A stretch of DNA of 64,000 bases from Anodontia alba (Eukaryota; Mollusca; Bivalvia; Lucinida; Lucinidae), in the NCBI GenBank assembly GCA_964016985.1, contig OZ024824.1:44809168-44873167 (forward strand), read 5' to 3'. Both the position numbers and the translations under genes were made by a program. The notes below the pieces were generated by a model. The model worked only from the letters and a program-made list of their open reading frames with translations. It did not search any database and had not been told where the DNA came from. This document shows, in pieces, positions 58,973 through 64,000 of the stretch. The first letter of the stretch is position 1; every line of letters starts with the position of its first letter.

Positions 58973-61900
58973 GTTGGGCGGGGAGGGAGGGAGGGCGCAG
59001 GGAGAGGGAGAAAGAGAGAGAGGAGAAATATGCCATGCCTAAATGTAGTGTTTACTTTATTATTTAATTATTTGCTTTAAAAGTAACCCTCTTGAGAGGG
59101 CGGCAAATACTTCTTTGCTCAGAGTTATCTCCCTTGGAAGAGTATCCATCTAACCCGAGAGATTGCTAGAATTGATTGGTAAGGTAATGTAAACAGCTGA
59201 GTCGCAACATAAAAAGTGTCTCTGTAGAATGTGCGCCAAGCAGAGAACCAGATCAGACCCCGAGGTAATAAAACATTTTTCATGCTCAACTCAGCTGAGC
59301 ATGAAATTTTGTCTGCTAATAAATATGGAAATGCCGACAATAGTTGGCATTTTCATATTTAGTAGCAGAGATATTTTTATGCTCAGCTCTGTTTAGCAAG
59401 AAAGAATTTTGCAATTGTTTGTAATATGAGATCTATTAGCAGGACAATTTACATGCTCAGCTGAGTTGAACATGAGAAAAGTTTCATAACCGCGAGCTTG
59501 GCTGTGCACAGTTGATCTGCCTTCACTAGGCGCTTTTTGGATAGCCAAGGTCACATTTTTTTTTCTTTAGGCGGACAACAAATGCTTTTAACAGAGTGCA
59601 CGGATATACAGTCCGATCTGTGTCTTCTCTGGGCGCACATGTCCGTAGGTACATTTTCTCAAGTTTCGGTTCGTGTGTTGCTTAGTATCTAAAAGGGAAG
59701 AATTTGCGCCCTATAGAGCAAAGTCCTTCCTTTTAGTGTAGACCCCAGTTAGAAGGGACATTGTTTTGATATGCAGGGACGCAAACAGGAAGTCGCAAAA
59801 ATTGTCTCCCTTGTAAAAATGGTGGGTCTACTACATTCTATGATCAGAAAATGAGTCTCACTGATGAGTTAGAAACCCTTCATGCGGACTGCTTAATAAA
59901 AGTCTTATGCATACTACGGCTGATCTAAGGGCGAAGCTTATGGCAACGTAAAATCGATTTAAGCCCCTATCCCCACGCAACCCTCTCCCCCCCCCCCCCA
60001 CACACCCCCCAGTTAATTTATTACTGACCATACCAAGGCGACGCTTCTGCTGTGGTTTACTATTTCTGTCATTGTATGTCTTTGCATGTATTTCCTGGTG
60101 AATTTTTTTATTTTGGATAGCCGTTTGGACATTTTTTTGTGGGTGGGGGTGGGGAAAGAAACTGTCCTTTTACTGATTGCCTTCTTTTTATGATGCGCAA
60201 CGCACGAAAAAGGTCCATATGCAATTTGCGGGCAACATACGCCCTGATCAGCCTGCGCAGGCTGATCTGGGTGTTCTCTATCTGCTTACAGAATCAATGG
60301 GAATTGTAGTATATGCCGACGAACAAAGAATGTCCTTATCAGACTACACGGATGCGAAGGCTCCTTATCAGACTGCACGGATGCGCACATTCTATCAGAC
60401 TGCACGGATGCGCACATTCTATCATACTGCACGGATGCGCACGCTCCTTATCAGACTGCACGAATGCGCATGCTCCTTCACAGACTGCACGGATGCGCAT
60501 GCTCCTTATCAGACTGCACGGATGCGCACATTCTATCAGACTGCACGGATGCGCACGCTCCTTATCAGACTGCACGAATGCGCATACTCCTTATCAGACT
60601 GCACGGATGCGCATGCTCCTTATCAGACTGCACGGATGCGCACATTCCTTATCAGACTGCACGGATGCGCATGCTCCTTTTCAGACTGCACGGATGCGCA
60701 CGCTCCATATCAGACTGCACGCATGCGCATGTTCCTTATCACACTGCAAGCATGCGCATACTCCTTATCAGACTGCACGGATACGCATGCTCCTTATCAG
60801 AGTGCACGGATGCGCGCGCACCTTATCAGACTGCACGGATGAACTTGCTTCTTATCAGACTGCACGGATGTGCATGCTCCTTATCAGACTGCACGGATGC
60901 GCATGCTCCATATCAGAATGCACGGATGCGCACGCTGCTTATCAGACTGCACGGATGCGTAAGCTCATATTCAGACAGCACGGATGCGTATGCTCTTTAT
61001 CAGACTACACAGATGCGCATGCTCCTTATTAGACTGCACGGATGCGCACGCTCCGCTTTTCGCAAATTGTATAAGAACCTTTTTCCAACGTTGCGCATCG
61101 TATATAAAGTATGAAGACCTATATCAGTCTGCATATTCGCATAGCCTGGTCAAGACATGTGTTATCCCCTTACTGGCCGTGAAAAATAAGAAAAAATATT
61201 TTAAAATTTTGTCTACTTTTATTTATGGTCAACAAGTTAAAGTTTGCAACTTCTCTACTGTGCTTAAGCAACGTTATGCTCCGCGCCTAATTCAGCAGAC
61301 GACAAATTCATAACAATTTCTTATTTTTCCTAGAAAACAGGCTTTGTCATGTCATGCAAATTGTCTCCTAAAGCCTATTTTATCGTAAAAATAAGAAAAA
61401 AATATATTTAAAAAAAGTTGTCTGCTAAAAGTTTTACCCAGCAGAACGTAAAATGATTGATATCTGGTGCTATCTCTAAAACTGTTTTCTTCTCTTTGTC
61501 ACAGGAAGAACCTTAAATGACCTAATAGAGGCGTGTCTGGCGGAGGCGATAGTTCTGTTTACAAGTCATTGGCTAGAGTTGTGTTACAAGCTAGCGGTCA
61601 ACCTTGGGCGGATGCACAACAAGGGTATACTACATAATGACATCAAAGCAGACAATATCCTTGTTGATGTAAGGCCCAATGATGTCCGTATCTACTACAT
61701 TGACTTCGGCCAGGCAAGCTTTCGATCTGGCTCGATTTTGCTTCCACCAGATGAATGTGATGACTCCGAGGACTTGGACGACTATATTGCCCCAGAGGTA
61801 CGTAGTGGGTTTCACTCATCACCAAAGAGCGATATTTATTCTCTAGGGGTGATATTTGGTGACATTGCCGATGAATTTTGCGAATGCTTAGGACCCCTGG

Positions 61901-61998
61901 CAGACGAAATGTGTTATGACAAACCAAGAAAGCGCCTGACTCTAGAAGAAGTGTCGGAACAAATCGAAGAACTGATCATGGAGGACGAATATAACTAA
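50883..61998 (+). CDS. Non-RD protein kinase with long unrecognised N-terminus (907 aa, 5 exons)
   Basis: Exons 50883-50939, 52053-52165, 54130-54341, 56074-57921, 61505-61998 join with GT-AG borders in phases 0, 2, 1, 1 and give 908 codons with stop. An in-frame TAG lies two codons before the ATG. The N-terminus is very basic (MSENKRKKKKKRGR). Residues about 57-660 match nothing I know; a Cys cluster (FFFCPCYVCRSL) is notable. The kinase domain starts at about 669: Gly loop SGGFGDIF (672-679), ATP-binding Lys in VIVKK (693), alpha-C Glu in LRETK (706), catalytic loop HNDIKADN (787-794, Asn replaces the Arg of HRD), DFG (810-812), APE (839-841), SDIYSLG (852-858). All catalytic residues are present, so it is probably an active non-RD serine/threonine-type kinase. 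It ends right after the domain, with a short C-lobe. Confidence 0.83.
51655..51712. repeat. Dispersed palindrome GATCAGACTGCGC-GGAT-GCGCAGACTGATC
   Basis: The 13-bp arms GATCAGACTGCGC and GCGCAGACTGATC enclose GGAT, with flanking GCGAAGACT and CTTCGCTGG. Further copies, complete or partial, are at 52263-52320, 52376-52425, 54516-54575, 54613-54672 and 60241-60275, all in or near the kinase gene. Confidence 0.85.
52053..52165 (+). CDS. Kinase gene exon 2
   Basis: Acceptor TAAATTTAG, donor AG|GTATAT, 113 nt, phase 0 to 2. No known domain. Confidence 0.65.
52655..52712. repeat. 58-bp palindrome GTGTAGACCCTGATCAGACGCCGC
   Basis: Arms GTGTAGACCC...GACGCCGC and complement around GTTCT. A partial relative is near 63400 (CGGCGTCTGATCAGG). 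Confidence 0.85.
53051..53100 (+). pseudogene. 5S rRNA-like fragment
   Basis: AAGTTAAGCAACG, then TAGTAGCTGGATGGGTGACCG, with spacing and order as in the internal promoter and middle of animal 5S rRNA. The 5' third and the end are missing. A T-run follows at 53147. Either a 5S pseudogene or part of a 5S-derived SINE. Confidence 0.7.
53599..53789. mobile_element. piggyBac-like MITE, copy 1 (TTAA flanks)
   Basis: Ends CCTTGTCCTGCTGAA and TTCAGCAGGACAAGG are perfect inverts. TTAA stands on both sides (one base off on the left). The inside has the dyad CAGTGTAGATCCAGATCAG. TTAA duplication and CCY ends are piggyBac features. Confidence 0.75.
54130..54341 (+). CDS. Kinase gene exon 3
   Basis: Acceptor TTTTTTCTAG, donor T|GTAAGTAG, 212 nt, phase 2 to 1. 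The open frame differs from the longer one starting at 54051. It encodes a Ser/Glu/Asn-rich stretch ending DDLFEAMLEL. Confidence 0.72.
55341..55489. mobile_element. piggyBac-like MITE, copy 2 (reverse, degraded)
   Basis: CCCTTGTCATGCTGAATAAATTAAG... to TTCAGCAGGACTAGTG, followed by TTAA. It shares GATGCCACGCCC with the reverse complement of copy 1 (GGGAGTGGCATC). Confidence 0.65.
55884..55978. mobile_element. Short palindromic MITE, CAACGTTGA type, copy 3
   Basis: CAAGCAGGCACACACTGTTG and CGTTGTGTGACTGCTGGG are inverted ends. It lies about 95 bp before kinase exon 4. Confidence 0.65.
56074..57921 (+). CDS. Kinase gene exon 4 (large; N-terminal region and kinase N-lobe)
   Basis: Acceptor TTATATTACCAG, donor AAAG|GTGAG, 1848 nt, phase 1 to 1. 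It starts KPRPRPDDLFDKP before the first internal Met at 56115 and ends at the hinge (QQIFSKG). Confidence 0.88.
57953..58000 (+). repeat. (GA)n microsatellite
   Basis: AGAG repeats with one C interruption, in kinase intron 4. Confidence 0.97.
58001..60330. other. Kinase intron 4, first part, repeats only
   Basis: Several partial mollusc-type repeats with GTAATGGTCTC and CCGTCCGT words (58070-58700), a GT then G-run at 58936-58974 (quadruplex-prone), hairpins such as TGCTCAACTCAGCTGAGCA near 59285, and a GGGAGACAA-type repeat near 59690-59825. No exon is supported. Confidence 0.5.
60331..61056 (+). repeat. Minisatellite, CAGACTGCACGGATGCGCA unit
   Basis: About 25 units of mostly 27-29 bp: CAGACTGCACGGATGCGCA followed by variable TGCTCCTTAT, CGCTCCTTAT or CATTCTAT. 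The frames stay open in all three phases and give repetitive ORFs that are not genes. It lies in intron 4 of the kinase gene. Confidence 0.95.
61057..61504. other. Kinase intron 4, last part
   Basis: It includes a single ATTTGCAT-type repeat piece near 61340-61375 (GTCATGCAAATTGTCTCC) related to 44285-44700. Confidence 0.5.
61505..61998 (+). CDS. Kinase gene exon 5 (kinase C-lobe and stop)
   Basis: Acceptor CTCTTTGTCACAG, phase 1, 494 nt to TAA. It encodes GRTLNDLIEACL through the catalytic loop, DFG and APE to the C-terminus. A candidate AATAAA lies at 62502, about 500 nt after the stop. Confidence 0.88.
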
Positions 61999-64000
61999 AT
62001 CACATTCAGTGATTCCTCAAGCTTTATGTTTGCAAATATGCATGTCTTAAATGCGGGCATATTTTCACATTTTTTGAGGAAAAAAATCACTTAAAAAGAA
62101 ATCCTCAGAAAAAATTTGTTATTTTTTTTTTCTTCTAGTTTTATGAAATACGCCTGATAAGTATGAATCATAAGTCAGAAAAAAGACAATTACAACGGAA
62201 TGATTACACTTCTTGAAAGCAAAGAAAACAGGAGGCTTACAGCGTCAAAACCAAAATTAGCAATCAAAATTCGCAGCTGAGGAATGACGGAATGGAGATT
62301 ATTTTTGCTTTGTAAAAAATGAATATTTTGAGCAAAATGAAAAAAAAAAAAAAAAAAAAAAAAAATACTTTGGCTGTGACAAGCAAAAAGTGATCTTAAT
62401 ACATGTGAAGATAAAAGTTCTAGATCAGTTTCTCCTATCAATCAGTATTATCTTGACCATCTGCCCGCTAAAAGCATTACGACTGAGAAATATTGTTGAA
62501 CAATAAAGGCCCTGGCTTGCTATTTATTTTCGCATATATTATAAAGCTCTGTTTGCTTCGGAAGACTGGACCAGATAGCGGTATCATGTACGAGGCTTTG
62601 TAGCTTATAAGGGGACGATACACAATGTACGAGTAGATTTCCGCCATTTTTGCAAGGGAGACAATTTCTGTAAATTCCCGTTTGACTGTTTTACACAATT
62701 TGGGAGACAATTTTTGTAACTTCCTGTTTGCCAAAAAGGAAGTAACAAAAATTGTCTCCCCTGTAAAATGGTGGAGAAATCCTTTATTTTTATAGAACAC
62801 CCTTTTCAAAACTTAAGGGTGTCAATAATTTTGAGTGTTATCTCCCCTGAAAGTATATAGATTCTCCTTAAGATACGTAACAAAAGATTCAGAAAAGTGT
62901 GTCCATCTATGCATTCTTTTCAAAATCCTCACTGTCCATCATGTACATTCTATAAACTGACTAGATAGTGTACGCTAACAACAAATACACAACCAAGAGC
63001 GCAAGGAAATGCGATAAGATACCTATTTTTAGGGCATTTGGACACCGAGCCACCGCGCTTTCTTTGATCACAGATATCGCTGCTCGACTGTAGAAACACC
63101 AGATGCTTAAACTTTTACTGAAAACAATGAAGGCCCTGATGAGACTTCGTGAATATTCAGACAGAATTGGGCCTTCGTAGTTCCCGTGTGCGTTAAGGGG
63201 ACTGAATAACATTTTCACTATGTTTTACATGAGAGATGACGGAGTTGTCGCCCTTGAAAGTGTATCCCTTCCTTGTAAGTCTACGTTTTGCATTCGCATA
63301 TAAAGTATTTTATAGACTGATTCACATTTCATGTGCATTTGTAAGTACCGGAAGTACATAATTTTTCAGACAGACAGGCCTGAGCATACAATGCAGGCCC
63401 AGACCAGACCCTAGAACGCGGCGTCTGATCAGGATCTTTACTAAGGAACAAAGATCTCCGAATATTTAGAGTAACTACGGTTACCGAAAATAAATAAATA
63501 GCGCACACTAATTCCCGTGTTCACAGTTTATAGTCGGGTTTCTCAATTCCTGTACCTTGCAAAAAATGTAACCCTAGCATCGGAAAGATAAACGGCTGAA
63601 TTTTTGTATATATAAAGCTTTGATATTGGTTCATACAAAACCGCTGTATAGCAATGCGAAACTAACTGCATTTTGGAGAAACGAATGCATTTTGCATGAA
63701 ACTGGTTTAGAGTTTTGCCAAGCAACAGTAAGTTCCAGTAAGTGTTTAGTAAACATGTATATTCTGACTGTAAAATACTCCCAATATACACCCAACTCGT
63801 GATAAATTAATCTGTACAGTTAATGTCTGAATATGGCACTGCGTCTATGTGACTCAGTTGCCTGGTAGCGTTAAAAATCTAGATACATACATGTCTGAAT
63901 ATAAATTAGCACTAGCTTCGCGTTTTGTAAAACGGCGTGTATTTTAAGAAATTTTGATAAACATCTTAGTTTGCGGAAATTACGTCAACTATAACGTTTG
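61999..64000. other. Downstream of kinase gene, no gene seen
   Basis: A-run at 62340-62365, GGGAGACAA-type repeats at 62650-62850, and other short repeats. Short open frames carry no domain I know. Confidence 0.5.
62701..62760. repeat. Hairpin with GGGAGACAATTTTTGT arms
   Basis: Arms of about 24 bp, GGGAGACAATTTTTGTAACT and complement, loop GTTTGCC. The GGGAGACAA word recurs in the window (near 24860, 59800, 62650). Confidence 0.8.

Noticed and set aside
60331..61056. CRISPR-like array
   Set aside because: Units are contiguous with no unique spacers, and the setting is eukaryotic.
60177..61114. Long repetitive open frames in three phases (up to 239 codons)
   Set aside because: They are the translation of a minisatellite in the kinase intron; every frame is open because the unit lacks stops.

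Overview
The window looks like nuclear DNA of a bivalve mollusc. It is AT-rich and intron-rich, with GT-AG exons far apart in repeat-dense introns. It carries a Ty3/Gypsy LTR element, tRNA-derived SINEs, many hairpin-rich MITEs, and short GGGAGACAA and GATCAGACTGCGC repeats that I associate with bivalve genomes. The assignment to bivalves is inference; no species can be named from the sequence alone.

Layout. (1) 1-10032, minus strand: a nearly full-length Ty3/Gypsy retrotransposon. It has two LTRs (the left one cut by the window edge), a primer-binding-site candidate, a polypurine tract, a frame-broken gag-pro-pol, and an extra C2H2 zinc-finger ORF between pol and the 3' LTR. (2) 9876-30566, minus strand: an SLC16-like monocarboxylate transporter gene. 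Five exons are well supported, all introns are phase 1, and a sixth short exon candidate lies inside the 5' LTR. The SLC16 introns hold a Mutator-like element (16301-18030) with a 9-bp target duplication and a decayed C48 (Ulp1/SENP-like) protease fragment, an inverted repeat bracketing exon 2, and several MITEs and palindromes. (3) 31-49 kb: a repeat island. It contains seven copies of one hairpin MITE family, four SINEs, tandem arrays, palindrome arrays, a C2H2/acidic-domain pseudogene, a C48-PHD gene remnant split by a MITE, and a LINE reverse-transcriptase relic. (4) 50883-61998, plus strand: a five-exon gene with consistent intron phases encoding a predicted 907-aa protein. It has a C-terminal non-RD protein kinase domain and a long unrecognised N-terminal part. 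Its last intron carries a 27-29 bp minisatellite whose unit resembles the dispersed palindrome family. (5) 62-64 kb: non-coding repeats.

Only two loci look like functional host genes: the transporter and the kinase. Everything else recognisable is mobile or decayed. The retroelement has the same orientation as the transporter and interrupts its 3' part, so exons beyond the window edge, or exonisation of the LTR, would be needed to finish that reading frame.
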